NCBI GenBank assembly: GCA_029865265.1
Contig: JAOUHG010000013.1
Location: forward strand, 29,534 to 93,533
Length of the DNA stretch: 64,000 nt
DNA from: Candidatus Krumholzibacteriia bacterium
GTDB lineage: Bacteria > Krumholzibacteriota > Krumholzibacteriia > WVZY01 > JAKEHA01
Direction: 5' to 3'
The position numbers were made by a program, and so were the translations under genes. Numbering within the stretch: position 1 is the first letter of the stretch; each line of letters begins with the position of its first letter. Shown here piece by piece: positions 9,291 through 18,339 of this stretch. Under the pieces are notes generated by a model. The model saw only the letters and a list, made by a program, of their open reading frames with translations. It did no database searches and was not told the DNA's origin.

Positions 9291-9791
9291 ATGACGAAAC
9301 GACACGGCGACATGAACACGCGCACGACCGCATACGCCCCGCAGTGGAAGATCCGGGCCGTGGCCGCCATCACGGTGGCGGGCATCGCCGGACTAGCGCT
9401 CGCCGCGGGACACGGGTGCGACCGTCCGTCCACCACCAGCCCGGAGCCGCCGGGTGGCGGAACGACCTACGTGCTCGACTTCGCCGTCTTCGAGAGCCAG
9501 GTCGACCCGGTCTTCACCGCGCGTGGCTGCGACGACCTCAGCTGCCACGGCGGCGGCATCCGCGGGACCTTCGAACTCTCGCCGTTCGACGACAAGGACG
9601 TGGCCTTCGACTTCGCGCAGTCACGCCTGCAGGTGAACGGCGCGGACCCGGCGGCCAGCCCGCTGCTCGTGAAGCCGCTCGCGGAGGGCGCCGGTGGCGC
9701 CGCGCACGGTGGCGGGAACGCATTCTCGTCGACCGACGATCCGGACTACCAGGCATTGCTCGCGTGGATCGAGGCGGGGGAATACCGATGA
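9291..9791 (+). CDS. Haem-motif (CxxxxCH) lipoprotein
   Basis: 166 residues with an N-terminal membrane/lipoprotein signal (AAITVAGIAGLALAAGHGC). It then has DPVFTARGCDDLSCHGGG, which looks like the cytochrome-c-type domain of planctomycete-like surface proteins but with four residues between the cysteines (CDDLSCH). Ending LLAWIEAGEYR is also typical of those domains. The start is uncertain: ATG 9291 has GAGGA very close, 9312 is possible, and the frame is open back to 9159. The ~290 bp before it, after apbE, show no other gene. Its stop overlaps the next start (ATGA). It is probably an envelope electron carrier, if haem is attached. Confidence 0.7.
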   Translation: MTKRHGDMNTRTTAYAPQWKIRAVAAITVAGIAGLALAAGHGCDRPSTTSPEPPGGGTTYVLDFAVFESQVDPVFTARGCDDLSCHGGGIRGTFELSPFDDKDVAFDFAQSRLQVNGADPAASPLLVKPLAEGAGGAAHGGGNAFSSTDDPDYQALLAWIEAGEYR

Positions 9792-10462
9792 AGCGGCACG
9801 TGGCACATTCACTTCTTCTCGCGAGTTTCGCGCTGGCGATCACCGCGGCTTCCGTCAACGGCGCCGAGCCGGATTCGACGCAAGTCGCGGCCGCCGGCGC
9901 TTCGGGATCGGCGGTCACACCGCCCACCGCACCCGCCACCGGCGACGGGCTCGTCTACCTGGTGCCCGAGCTGCAGACGGAGCGCTACACGGTCAGCGAC
10001 GATCGGGATCGCTTCAAGCACCGCATCGCCTTCAGCCCCGGGGTGGGCAAGCTGGGCACCAACGATCTCTTTTCGTTCCGTGCATCGTACAGCCCCAACA
10101 CCTGGCTGGCGTACGAGGTGGCGTTCGGCCACAACCCGGCCGAGGGCCTGCACGCGCTCATGCACACCTTCAGCGTGCAACTGCGTTACCCGCTGCCGTG
10201 GCGCCTGCAGCCCTACGGAACGGTGGGCTACGGAATGGAGACGGTCTATCCGGGACAGGCCATCAACGCCGACCCGGTCACCAAGAACACGCTCACTTAC
10301 GGTGGCGGTCTCGAGTTCTACATCAGAAATGACGTCGCCCTGCGCGGAGAGATTCGCGGGGCAACCGTCCTCGGGCAGGAGCTCGGCAGGGACGGCACGG
10401 TGGCCTACGACTACCGTGAGTACACCATCGGCTTTGCCTTCTACAGGAGTCTGGGAAGCTAG
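9788..10462 (+). CDS. Outer-membrane beta-barrel protein
   Basis: 224 residues, signal peptide (HSLLLASFALAITAASVNG), an Ala/Pro-rich linker, then amphipathic strands (LFSFRASYSPNTWLAYEVAFG, LQPYGTVGYGME, YTIGFAFYRSLGS) consistent with an 8-stranded-type OmpA/OMPb-beta-brl barrel. The ATG overlaps the preceding stop by ATGA, implying translational coupling with the haem-motif lipoprotein. The pair could be an outer-membrane conduit and its partner; that is context inference only. Confidence 0.75.
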   Translation: MKRHVAHSLLLASFALAITAASVNGAEPDSTQVAAAGASGSAVTPPTAPATGDGLVYLVPELQTERYTVSDDRDRFKHRIAFSPGVGKLGTNDLFSFRASYSPNTWLAYEVAFGHNPAEGLHALMHTFSVQLRYPLPWRLQPYGTVGYGMETVYPGQAINADPVTKNTLTYGGGLEFYIRNDVALRGEIRGATVLGQELGRDGTVAYDYREYTIGFAFYRSLGS

Positions 10463-10527
10463 CCCACGCTTCCCGGGACGCACCGCCGGGTGGCGGCGCG
10501 CGACGGGGAGACGACAAGGAGAGCATC

Positions 10528-12510
10528 ATGCGACAGGCAACCAATCGAAGAGACATCTTCCACAGCGGCATCGTGGCGATGCTGGGCGGTCTTCTCGCCC
10601 TTCCGCTGTTGCTGATCGGCGGCTGCCGTGACAGCGCTCCGGACGACGTCATCGTCCAGGAGGAAAGCACCGACGCCATCGTCTTCGTGAAGACGAAGGG
10701 CGAGGAGACGCTGAACCGCAGCTGGGCCGAGGGCAACCTATACAAGCTCTCGCCCATCTCGCCCAACGGCGTGGTGACACCCATCACCAACTTCACCGGG
10801 GCCAGCATCAGCGACCCGTGCGTTTCCTACGACGGCAAGAAGATCCTGTTCTCCATGCGCCCGCCCGGCGGCGGCAACCGCAACATCTATGAGATCAACG
10901 CCGATGGAACCGGGCTGCGCCAGGTCACCACCGGCGGCGGGCACGACTTCGACCCGCTGTACCTGCCCGACGGCAACATCATGTTCACCAGCTCGCGCGC
11001 CGGTCACATGGACGAGTACAACCACTCGCCCGCCGAGAACCTGTACTGCTGCAATGCGGACGGGTCCAACCTGCGGCGCGTCAGCTTCAATATGAGTGAC
11101 GACTTCGACCCGACCCTGCTTCCGGACGGACGCGTGGTCTACACGCGCTGGGATCACTTCGGGACGTTCAACCGCTTCCCGCTGTTCTTCGCCCATCCGG
11201 ATGGATCGCAGTTCTTCCATGAGTTCGGCCCGCACAACCGGAACTTCTTCCACGCGCAGCCGACCCCGGACGGCCGCCTGATCGCCATCGAGTCCACCAT
11301 GATCAACGAGGACGCGGGTCCCATCGCGGTGCTCAAGCTCGAGCAGGGGCCGGCGGACCCGACCCTGGGCGGCAACAGCCTGCACTGGGACGTGCTCACC
11401 CCGCAGGTGAACAACGACGGCGCCCCGTGGGCCTACGGCGCGTTCAAGTACCCGTTCCCGCTGGGTGGCAACAAGTACATGGCGTCGTACACGCTTCCGG
11501 CCGCGCAGGAGTCCGACGTGGACTACGGCCTGTACACCTTCACCCTCAAGCAGACGGGCGCGGGAACGCTGGCCGACCCCGCGACCATCACCATCGAGGA
11601 TCTGACGTTCCTGTACAACGACCCGGCCTGGAACGAGTACGACGCGCAGCTGCTGGCCGCGCATCCCAAGCCGCCGGTCATTCCGACCATCACGCCCACC
11701 GGCGACTCCGGCGTGATCCTGGCCGAGGACATCTTCAACCGCTCCGTGGTGGGTGACGGTCAGGAAGTGCCGGTCAAGGGCGTCGATCCCGTCACCGAGA
11801 TCGCCGTCATCGTGGGTATCCCCACCGTGCAGGGCGAGATGAACGACTTCTCGGCCAACGAGTTCGAGAAGCGCGCGCTGCTCGGCTTCGCGCCGGTGCA
11901 GCCGGACGGTTCGTTCCGCATCAGGGTGCCGGCCAACACGCCGGTCACCTTTGCGCCGCTCGACAACCTGCGCCGCGCGTTCATCAACAAGCGCACGTGG
12001 CTCTACGTGCAGCCGGGTGAGGAGATCACCAACTGCGTGGGTTGCCACGAGGACCGTTCCACGGCGCTGTTCTCGACGAACCCGAACCCGGCGGCGGCCT
12101 CCATGGCGCCGACGGATCTGAACATCCCGGCATCGAGCTACACGCACATCACCTATCGCGACGACATTGGCCCCATCGTGGAGGCCAAGTGTGTCTCGTG
12201 TCACGTGTCCGCGATTCCGCCCGACTCCATCCCGCCGGCCGGCGGTCTGGATCTCACGGCGGTTCCTGACACCACCATGGAGAACCGCATCTTCCCGCGC
12301 GCCTACATCAACCTGTCGGGCGAGTCGGAGATGGGTCCGCGCAACGTCACCGTCCCCGCCTTCGGCCGTCGTTCGATTCTGATCGACTACGTGCTGGGCG
12401 TGGGCGCGGCGGCAGGACAGGGGCCTCACCCCCAGGGCGCGGACGCACTCACCCCGACGGAGCAGGAACTGTTCAACCTGTGGGTCACGCTGGGCGCGCA
12501 GTACCGGTAA
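10528..12510 (+). CDS. HzsA-like dihaem cytochrome with beta-propeller
   Basis: 660 residues. A signal with lipobox-like LIGGC is followed by a PD40/TolB-type propeller (LFSMRPPGG..NIYEINADGTGLRQVT, DFDPLYLPDGNIMFTS, DFDPTLLPDGRVVYTRWD). A C-terminal part carries two c-type haem sites, CVGCH (503-507) and CVSCH (555-559). This arrangement matches the family related to the hydrazine synthase alpha subunit, which is widespread in bacteria that do not perform anammox; the reaction here is unknown and hydrazine synthesis should not be assumed. A good AAGGAGAG site precedes the ATG. Followed 18 bp later by the TlpA gene. Confidence 0.85.
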   Translation: MRQATNRRDIFHSGIVAMLGGLLALPLLLIGGCRDSAPDDVIVQEESTDAIVFVKTKGEETLNRSWAEGNLYKLSPISPNGVVTPITNFTGASISDPCVSYDGKKILFSMRPPGGGNRNIYEINADGTGLRQVTTGGGHDFDPLYLPDGNIMFTSSRAGHMDEYNHSPAENLYCCNADGSNLRRVSFNMSDDFDPTLLPDGRVVYTRWDHFGTFNRFPLFFAHPDGSQFFHEFGPHNRNFFHAQPTPDGRLIAIESTMINEDAGPIAVLKLEQGPADPTLGGNSLHWDVLTPQVNNDGAPWAYGAFKYPFPLGGNKYMASYTLPAAQESDVDYGLYTFTLKQTGAGTLADPATITIEDLTFLYNDPAWNEYDAQLLAAHPKPPVIPTITPTGDSGVILAEDIFNRSVVGDGQEVPVKGVDPVTEIAVIVGIPTVQGEMNDFSANEFEKRALLGFAPVQPDGSFRIRVPANTPVTFAPLDNLRRAFINKRTWLYVQPGEEITNCVGCHEDRSTALFSTNPNPAAASMAPTDLNIPASSYTHITYRDDIGPIVEAKCVSCHVSAIPPDSIPPAGGLDLTAVPDTTMENRIFPRAYINLSGESEMGPRNVTVPAFGRRSILIDYVLGVGAAAGQGPHPQGADALTPTEQELFNLWVTLGAQYR

Positions 12511-12528
12511 ACGAAAGAGGAACCGAAA

Positions 12529-13089
12529 GTGAACGCTGCAACCACACTCAGGGCCGCTCTGGTAATGGCCGCATTCGCCATGGCGCAGCCGGGTGCAAAC
12601 CCGGCCCGCGCCGGTGGCGATGCGAGCGCCACGCTGGCCAGCCACCAGTTGTCCACGCTGGACGGCACCGAAACAACCCTGGCCGCGTACCGCGGCGAGG
12701 TGGTCGTCGTCAACTTCTGGGCCAGCTGGTGCGCACCGTGCCGCAAGGAGCTGCCGGTGATGAACCAGTGGAACGACGCGTGGACATCGCGCGGCGGCCG
12801 CGTGGTCGCCATCTCGGTGGACAAGGACGTGCGCAAGGCGCGCCGCTTCGCCAGTGACGAGAAGCTGACGCTCACCGTGCTGCACGACGGTCCCGACGGG
12901 CTCGCGCGCGCCATCGACATTCCCTCGCTGCCCTGCACCTTCCTCCTGGATCGCAACGGGCGCGTGGTCACGGTGGTGCGCAGCAGCTCACAGGAAAGCC
13001 TGGAGGCCCTCCACAAGGAAGCCGAGAAGCTGCTGAGCCACCCCGCCAACCCGGGCGTGCAGAGCGCGGGCATGGGGGGTTCGCAGTGA
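12529..13089 (+). CDS. TlpA-family thioredoxin-like protein
   Basis: 186 residues, GTG start with AGAGGAA 7 nt upstream, exported by an N-terminal signal peptide. The thioredoxin core has VVVVNFWASWCAPC with the active-site WCAPC at 67-71, KELPVMNQW after it, and the cis-Pro region SLPCTFLLDRNG. Periplasmic TlpA/ResA proteins reduce disulfides, for example on apocytochromes; the adjacent dihaem protein makes a cytochrome-maturation role plausible. The stop overlaps the next GTG (GTGA). Confidence 0.9.
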   Translation: MNAATTLRAALVMAAFAMAQPGANPARAGGDASATLASHQLSTLDGTETTLAAYRGEVVVVNFWASWCAPCRKELPVMNQWNDAWTSRGGRVVAISVDKDVRKARRFASDEKLTLTVLHDGPDGLARAIDIPSLPCTFLLDRNGRVVTVVRSSSQESLEALHKEAEKLLSHPANPGVQSAGMGGSQ

Positions 13090-13298
13090 ACCGCCTGGTC
13101 CGCATCACCTTTGGGGTTCTGCTGTTGAACGCGGCCATCGGGTGCGCGTCGGTGCGTCCCTATGAGAAGGAGCACCTGGCCGACCCCATCATGACGCAGT
13201 CGCAGGAAGAGGCACTGCGTGAACTCAAGTGGCTCGAGGCCCGCGAAGGGTCGACGGGCGGCGCCGGTGGCGCGGGTGGGGGATGCGCCTGCAAGTAG
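13086..13298 (+). CDS. DUF4266 small lipoprotein
   Basis: 70 residues. The lipobox (NAAIGC) is followed by the hallmark SVRPYEKEHLADPIM of DUF4266 and a Gly-rich tail ending GGCACK with two further cysteines. The GTG start overlaps the tlpA stop. The function of DUF4266 is not known; it typically accompanies DUF3570 and ApbE, as it does here. Confidence 0.88.
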   Translation: MNRLVRITFGVLLLNAAIGCASVRPYEKEHLADPIMTQSQEEALRELKWLEAREGSTGGAGGAGGGCACK

Positions 13299-14440
13299 GC
13301 GGCATACTCGGTGCGGTATCGGCGCTGGCGGGCGTTGCGCTCGCGGTGTGCCCGGCGCCAGCGGCCGCCGCGGACCTCTTCATGGACCCCGCGGCGTCGT
13401 ACACCTTCAACCTGTATTCCGATGTCCAGGGTGTCAATGTGCACAGCCAGTACGCAAACACCAACGTGAAGCTGACGCGGGAGGCGAACCTCACCCTGCA
13501 GTGGGTGCACGACGTGGTTCACTTCCCCGCCATCGATGCACCGCCCGGGACGCAGGAGGCGGCCGACGCCATCACCAGCGCCAGCCGCCCCATCGCCACC
13601 GCGGGCAGCGCCTACACCGACTATGTCAAGGTGCGCAACTCGCTGGAGGGCTACGCCAGCTATCGCGGCGCGAGTGCGGGCTACTACGCATCGCGGGAGT
13701 CGGACTACTTTGCGCAGATGCTGTCCGGCAGCTACAACCACGACGTCATGAACGACAATCTCAACATCAGCGTGGGTGCCAGTTACAGCTGGGACCACAT
13801 CACACCGCTGACCGACGCGGACACACAGGGTGCACCGGACTACCGGCGCACCACGCACTGGAACGTGGTGGCCACGCAGATCCTGACGCGTACCACGGTG
13901 GCGCGGGTGGGCGTGGAAATGAACACGGTGAGCGGCCTGCAGCACGACCCGTACCGCAACGTGTATGTGGCCGGCGTCAACGTCCCGGAGAATCACCCGG
14001 ATAGTCGCCTGCGGCGCGACCTCTTCATGGGCCTGAACCAGTACTTCTACAACCGCTCGAGCGTCAATATCGAGTACCGGTACTACAGCGACGATTGGGG
14101 CATCTCCTCCCACACCATGGGCGTGAAGCTCAATCAATACGTCACCGACGCCTTCACCGTCCGTTACCGCTACCGGTACTACGGACAAGGTGCGGCCACG
14201 TTCTATCGCGACGAATACACGGAAGCCGGCGGCGTCGACGGCTTCCAGACCAATGACTATCGGCTGGGCGACTTTGGATCGCACCTGTTTGGCGGGCGCG
14301 TCCTGTGGCGTCCCTGGCCTTCCCTGGGGGGGCCGGGCTTCATGGCCGGCGCCGAAGTCATGTTCAGTTATGAACGGTATTTCAACAGCAATAATTTCTC
14401 GGCCAACATCATCGAAACCGGTCTGCTGATCGCATTCTAG
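13283..14440 (+). CDS. DUF3570 outer-membrane beta-barrel protein
   Basis: 385 residues. I chose the ATG at 13283, inside the end of the DUF4266 gene, because it gives a proper signal peptide (VSALAGVALAVCPAPAAAA) after a GGTGGGG site. Strand-rich features include YTFNLYSDVQGVNV, YDYxKVRNSLEGYASYRG-like strands, NIEYRYYSDDWGISSHTMGV and FTVRYRYRYYGQG, ending ETGLLIAF. This is the DUF3570 family, predicted large outer-membrane barrels of unknown role. The 16-bp overlap with DUF4266 and proximity to TlpA and ApbE argue for one functional unit. Confidence 0.88.
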   Translation: MRLQVGGILGAVSALAGVALAVCPAPAAAADLFMDPAASYTFNLYSDVQGVNVHSQYANTNVKLTREANLTLQWVHDVVHFPAIDAPPGTQEAADAITSASRPIATAGSAYTDYVKVRNSLEGYASYRGASAGYYASRESDYFAQMLSGSYNHDVMNDNLNISVGASYSWDHITPLTDADTQGAPDYRRTTHWNVVATQILTRTTVARVGVEMNTVSGLQHDPYRNVYVAGVNVPENHPDSRLRRDLFMGLNQYFYNRSSVNIEYRYYSDDWGISSHTMGVKLNQYVTDAFTVRYRYRYYGQGAATFYRDEYTEAGGVDGFQTNDYRLGDFGSHLFGGRVLWRPWPSLGGPGFMAGAEVMFSYERYFNSNNFSANIIETGLLIAF

Positions 14441-14463
14441 CGGGCCAAACAAAGGAGCCGGGT

Positions 14464-16113
14464 ATGAGCCGGACAACGTTGATCATCACCATCCTGCTTC
14501 TTGGCGCCACCAGCGCGGGAGCCGAGACCTTCAACCAGAAGCCCTACCTGCCGGAGGCGGGCGTGAGCGTGCTTACGCGCAGCGTCGCCAACCAGCAGTT
14601 CGGCAAGAACCTGTTCGGCGATCCGTACGCGACCGTCGTGGTCGGCAACGTCGATGTGTACGACCGCTTCCCGTACATCGAGGCGCGCTACTTCCAGGTC
14701 GTCTCCGACCCGCAGTGGAACCGCCTGCTGATGGGTGAAGTCGGCCAGGGCCTGTTCGCACACGACGGCACCGGCGACGCGTTCGGACATCTGTCCGCCC
14801 CGCGCGGGTTGTCGAGCGACGGTCGCGGCCGCGTCTACGTGGCCGACACCGGCAACGACCGGGTGCTGGTCTTCCGGACCGTCACCGAGTTCGAGCGCAT
14901 TACGCTGGAGCCGGTGTACGCCATCGACGGCCTGAGCAAGCCGTACGGCGTGGCCTACTCCGACGGTGGCACGCCCTTTGACAACGCCGACGATCTCCTG
15001 TACGTGGCCAACACCGGCCGCAACGAGGTTCGCCGCTACACGCTCGGCAACACCGGGGCGACGTTCACCGCCGCCATCGGCGAACTGGGCAGCGGCGATG
15101 GTTTCTTTGCCGGTCCCATGGCCATCGCGACCGGCCGCCGTGACGGTGTGAACTGCGACGACATCTACGTGGCCGACGCACACAACGGCCGTATCGTGCG
15201 GCTGCGCGACACCGGTTCGTCACTGGCCTGGAACGGCGCGGTCAAGCACGGGCTTGGAACCGTCACATCGCTCGACACCGACCACTGGGGCAACGTCTAT
15301 GCGGCCGCGCCGCAGGCGGGCCGCGTGGCCAAGTTCACCGCGTCGCTCCTCTCCGTGGCCAGCCTCGCCGGCGGCATCGAGCACCCGCGGAGTTTCCACG
15401 CCGTATTCGCCAACGTGACCGACCATCGCAACGGCACCACCCGCCGTTCCGGCCAGGGCAGCGGCGTGCTGGTGGAGGAGTGGGGCGGCAGCAGCGGCCT
15501 GCGCATGGTGGGCCTGGGCGTGGAACTGAAGGATGCCAGCGCCAGCGGCGCCAACGGCGCGTCGGTCAGCATGACGCTCACCGATCACGCCGCCGTCACC
15601 GCGGAGATCGTCGATGCGCGTAACGGCCAGGTGGTCGCGCGCCACGACGCCGGCCTCATGACGGCCGGACCGCAGACGATTCGCTTCGACAACGACGACT
15701 ACATCGCCGCGTGGAGCAGCGGGAATTACCGCATCAGCGTGCAGGCAACGTCCACCTATGACGGTGGCCTGGTGGGTTCGGTGGAGGTTCCGGTGTCGCT
15801 CAACGGCGCCGGTGGCCCGGCGTTGCCGTCGCGCCTCACGCTGCACGGCAACACGCCCAACCCCTTCAACCCGAGCACGACGATTCGCTTCTCCGTGCCC
15901 GCTGGCTCGCCGCGCCCCTACAGCCTGCGCATCTACGACGTGCGCGGTGCGCTGGTGCGCGAGCTCGGCAGCGGCCAGATTGGCGGCGGTACGCACGAGG
16001 TGCGCTGGGACGGCCGCGACGGGCGCGGCGCGGGCGTGAGCTCGGGCGTCTACCTGTATCGCGTCGCGGTCGGCGGCGAGAGCCTGACCGGCAAGATGGC
16101 GCTGCTCAAGTAG
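14464..16113 (+). CDS. Secreted NHL-repeat propeller protein with FlgD-like tail
   Basis: 549 residues with a signal peptide (TLIITILLLGATSAGA). Residues ~100-300 contain NHL-type blades (LSAPRGLSSDGRGRVYVADT, DDLLYVANTGRNEVRRY, DDIYVADAHNGRIVRL). An Ig-like region follows. The last ~90 residues are the FlgD-like sorting tail (NTPNPFNPSTTIRFS ... YRVAVGG...ALLK). An AAAGGAG site precedes the ATG. It is probably an exported, surface-bound binding protein. It opens the long co-directional series that ends with the ExbB/ExbD motor; the gaps are short enough for an operon. Confidence 0.87.
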   Translation: MSRTTLIITILLLGATSAGAETFNQKPYLPEAGVSVLTRSVANQQFGKNLFGDPYATVVVGNVDVYDRFPYIEARYFQVVSDPQWNRLLMGEVGQGLFAHDGTGDAFGHLSAPRGLSSDGRGRVYVADTGNDRVLVFRTVTEFERITLEPVYAIDGLSKPYGVAYSDGGTPFDNADDLLYVANTGRNEVRRYTLGNTGATFTAAIGELGSGDGFFAGPMAIATGRRDGVNCDDIYVADAHNGRIVRLRDTGSSLAWNGAVKHGLGTVTSLDTDHWGNVYAAAPQAGRVAKFTASLLSVASLAGGIEHPRSFHAVFANVTDHRNGTTRRSGQGSGVLVEEWGGSSGLRMVGLGVELKDASASGANGASVSMTLTDHAAVTAEIVDARNGQVVARHDAGLMTAGPQTIRFDNDDYIAAWSSGNYRISVQATSTYDGGLVGSVEVPVSLNGAGGPALPSRLTLHGNTPNPFNPSTTIRFSVPAGSPRPYSLRIYDVRGALVRELGSGQIGGGTHEVRWDGRDGRGAGVSSGVYLYRVAVGGESLTGKMALLK

Positions 16114-16124
16114 GAGTCACGGCC

Positions 16125-16745
16125 ATGAAGAACACCCTGCGAGGAATGGGTCGCGCCATGCGGCCGGCAGCGACGCTGCCGGCCGTACTGGCCGCGCTGT
16201 TCGCGTTCGGCTGCGTCCTCGACGAGCCCACCATCGACGAGCGCTGGACACTGGTGGAGTTCCTGTCCATGAACCCCACTCCGCAGCAGAGCGTCAACGC
16301 CACCCAGCCCATCAGCGTGAGCGTAAAGGGCCGGATCACCTACCGGCGCATCGTGACCGGTTTCCTGGTTGCAGAGGTGCGTTACAGCGCCACCATATCT
16401 CCCCAGAATGTGTCGCTTGCCACCGACGAACACACGCTGGAGATTGCGCAGGACGTGGACCGCATCCTCGCCAACTCGGTCAGCACCGGGCGCGCCACGC
16501 GCGCGGTCACCGGCTTCGACCATCTCATGCAGGATCTCAATCTCAATTTCACCGCCCAGGTCCCGGCCGCCCTCACCACCCCGGGGGCACCCGGGGGGCT
16601 CTACCTGGTTCTCTACATGGGCGAGGGCGAGGAAATCCGGCTCCAGAACGGGACCGACTCGCTGGTGGTAACGCCGTTCGTCTCGACCAGCGAAGAGATC
16701 CTGCACACCGGCTACACACTGAATCTCTCGGCGGGAACACCGTGA
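16125..16745 (+). CDS. Hypothetical lipoprotein
   Basis: 206 residues; signal peptide with lipobox-like LFAFGC at about residue 30. The mature part is beta-rich (ISVSVKGRITYRRIVTGFLV, GLYLVLYMGEGEEIRL), with no family that I recognise. The ribosome-binding site TAGGAG overlaps the stop of the preceding gene, and its own stop overlaps the next GTG, so it is translationally coupled on both sides. Confidence 0.72.
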   Translation: MKNTLRGMGRAMRPAATLPAVLAALFAFGCVLDEPTIDERWTLVEFLSMNPTPQQSVNATQPISVSVKGRITYRRIVTGFLVAEVRYSATISPQNVSLATDEHTLEIAQDVDRILANSVSTGRATRAVTGFDHLMQDLNLNFTAQVPAALTTPGAPGGLYLVLYMGEGEEIRLQNGTDSLVVTPFVSTSEEILHTGYTLNLSAGTP

Positions 16746-17416
16746 TCACCGCCGGCGCCGCTTCGGCCGCGCTGTGCGTGTCACTCGCGCTGGCCGCACC
16801 CGCACTGGCCGCGGGCGGTGCCGGTGAAGAGGCCGCACCCGCCACCCCGACGCGGATGGAGATCGGCGTGGTCATCGGCGGCATCGCGCTCGACCCCCAC
16901 CTGCAGGACTACCGCTGGGATACGGCGCCGGCGCTGCAATCCGGCGCGCACGCCACGGTTCTGCGCGGCCGCATGGGCGCGGGCTTGCGCTTCTGGCGCT
17001 CTGCCACCACCCAGGCGAGCGGCATTCCCGGCGAAGACATGGCGCCACGCGTCAACATGACCGGCCTGGAAATGACGGGACAGATACGGGCGCTATCCGT
17101 CCGCGGCGTCGAGTTGTGGGGCTCGGCGCACGGCGGCCGCCTCTTCCTGAGCTACGACCCCGAGGCCATCACCTTCGACGTGGCCGGCCAGCCGGTCACG
17201 GTGGCCTACCAGCCGATTTCGGAGTGGGAATATGGCGTGGGGGCGGCCCTCAGGGGCGAATTGGGGCCGCACATGGCCCTTGCCTTGCAAGCGGATTTGA
17301 CGAGCTTCGCGCTCGATACCGCGCACCGGCGCGGCAACGAAATCGTGGAGGCGCGCGAGCGCTTCACCACGTGGGATCTGCGCGCGCAGGTCTCCTGGGT
17401 TTTCGGTTTGAACTAG
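16742..17416 (+). CDS. Secreted beta-barrel protein
   Basis: 224 residues, GTG start overlapping the upstream stop (GTGA). Signal peptide AALCVSLALAAPALAA, then alternating strands (MEIGVVIGGIAL, GMGAGLRFWRS, WEYGVGAALRGELG, WDLRAQVSWVFGLN). Probably an outer-membrane barrel in the same envelope complex as its neighbours; the family was not recognised. Confidence 0.68.
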   Translation: MITAGAASAALCVSLALAAPALAAGGAGEEAAPATPTRMEIGVVIGGIALDPHLQDYRWDTAPALQSGAHATVLRGRMGAGLRFWRSATTQASGIPGEDMAPRVNMTGLEMTGQIRALSVRGVELWGSAHGGRLFLSYDPEAITFDVAGQPVTVAYQPISEWEYGVGAALRGELGPHMALALQADLTSFALDTAHRRGNEIVEARERFTTWDLRAQVSWVFGLN

Positions 17417-17489
17417 CAGGCAGAGCAAGCAGGTTCTCGCAAAATAAGGAACGGCGAATGCGTTACCGCAGCGCCGGAAGGATGACGCC

Positions 17490-18329
17490 ATGAAAGCGCA
17501 CGTCTGGCTGACGGCAATACTTGCCGTACTGCTGGCTGCGGTAGCCGCTCCGGCCGCCGCCGGCGAGGGTGACCCGCCTCCGCAGCCGCAACTCAACGCC
17601 CGCCCCACGCTCAGTGAGAAGAAGGTCCGCCTCATCGGTGGCAGTGACAACGTGGTCCGCAGCGGACCCGGCGATACCTTCGCAATCGTCGGCGTGTACT
17701 CCAAGGGCGCCGAGTTCCCCGTGATTGCCAAACGTGGCGAGTGGTACAACGTCCATCTGTCCGACACCAACACCGGCTGGGTGCACGCATCGTTGTGCAA
17801 GGAACTCGACGACATGTCCGACCTCGAGTTCCGTCCCAACCCGAAGCTCTTCTCGCGCATCGGCAGCTTCACCCTCACCGGGTACACCGGCGGCTACGCG
17901 TTCGACGAGAAGTCCAACTCGCTCGTGCTCGGCGGCCGCGTGGGCTACTACGTGTTCGAGTTCCTGGAGATCGAGGGCAGCGTGGGCTGGACGCACATCA
18001 ACCGTCCCGCCGAAATCGTGGAATCGTTGTTCGACCTCGCCCTGGAGGAAGAGGACTTCGAAATGGTGTTCTACGCCATGAACGCCAACGTCATCCTTCT
18101 TCCCGGCCGGCAGCTGGTCCCCTTCCTCACCGGCGGGGTGGGCAGTTCCATCAGCGAGGGCGACACCGAGAACAGCTGGAACTTCGGCATCGGGGCCGAT
18201 GTGTTCGTGCAGAAGACGGTGGCGGTTCGCTTTGAGTTCCGTAACTACCGCTTCGACTACGGCACCGCGGATTCGCGCACCGAGGCATCGAACTTCGAAT
18301 TCAGCGTGGGCGCCACGCTCTTCCTGTAG
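17490..18329 (+). CDS. SH3-domain plus outer-membrane beta-barrel protein
   Basis: 279 residues with a signal peptide (AHVWLTAILAVLLAAVAAPAAA). Residues ~45-105 form a bacterial SH3 domain (VRLIGGSDNVVRSGPGDTF..VGVYSKGAEFPVI.KRGEWYNVHL..GWVHASL), a fold that often binds peptidoglycan. From ~120 on comes an OMP barrel (LGGRVGYYVFEFLEIEGSVGWTH, LVPFLTGGVGSSI, VAVRFEFRNYRF, FSVGATLFL) ending in Leu. The GGAAGGA site precedes the ATG. The architecture would tether an outer-membrane barrel to the cell wall, which suits the motor genes downstream. Confidence 0.8.
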   Translation: MKAHVWLTAILAVLLAAVAAPAAAGEGDPPPQPQLNARPTLSEKKVRLIGGSDNVVRSGPGDTFAIVGVYSKGAEFPVIAKRGEWYNVHLSDTNTGWVHASLCKELDDMSDLEFRPNPKLFSRIGSFTLTGYTGGYAFDEKSNSLVLGGRVGYYVFEFLEIEGSVGWTHINRPAEIVESLFDLALEEEDFEMVFYAMNANVILLPGRQLVPFLTGGVGSSISEGDTENSWNFGIGADVFVQKTVAVRFEFRNYRFDYGTADSRTEASNFEFSVGATLFL

Positions 18330-18339
18330 AGGTCGCAAC

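Noticed and set aside
10528..12510. Interpretation of the dihaem protein as true hydrazine synthase subunit (anammox)
   Set aside because: No HzsB/HzsC or hydrazine dehydrogenase genes are nearby and HzsA-like proteins are widespread in other bacteria; only homology is claimed.
10738..12885. 715-codon minus-strand frame across the HzsA-like and TlpA genes
   Set aside because: Composition is rich in Arg, Gly and His with no domain; both plus-strand genes have clear motifs.
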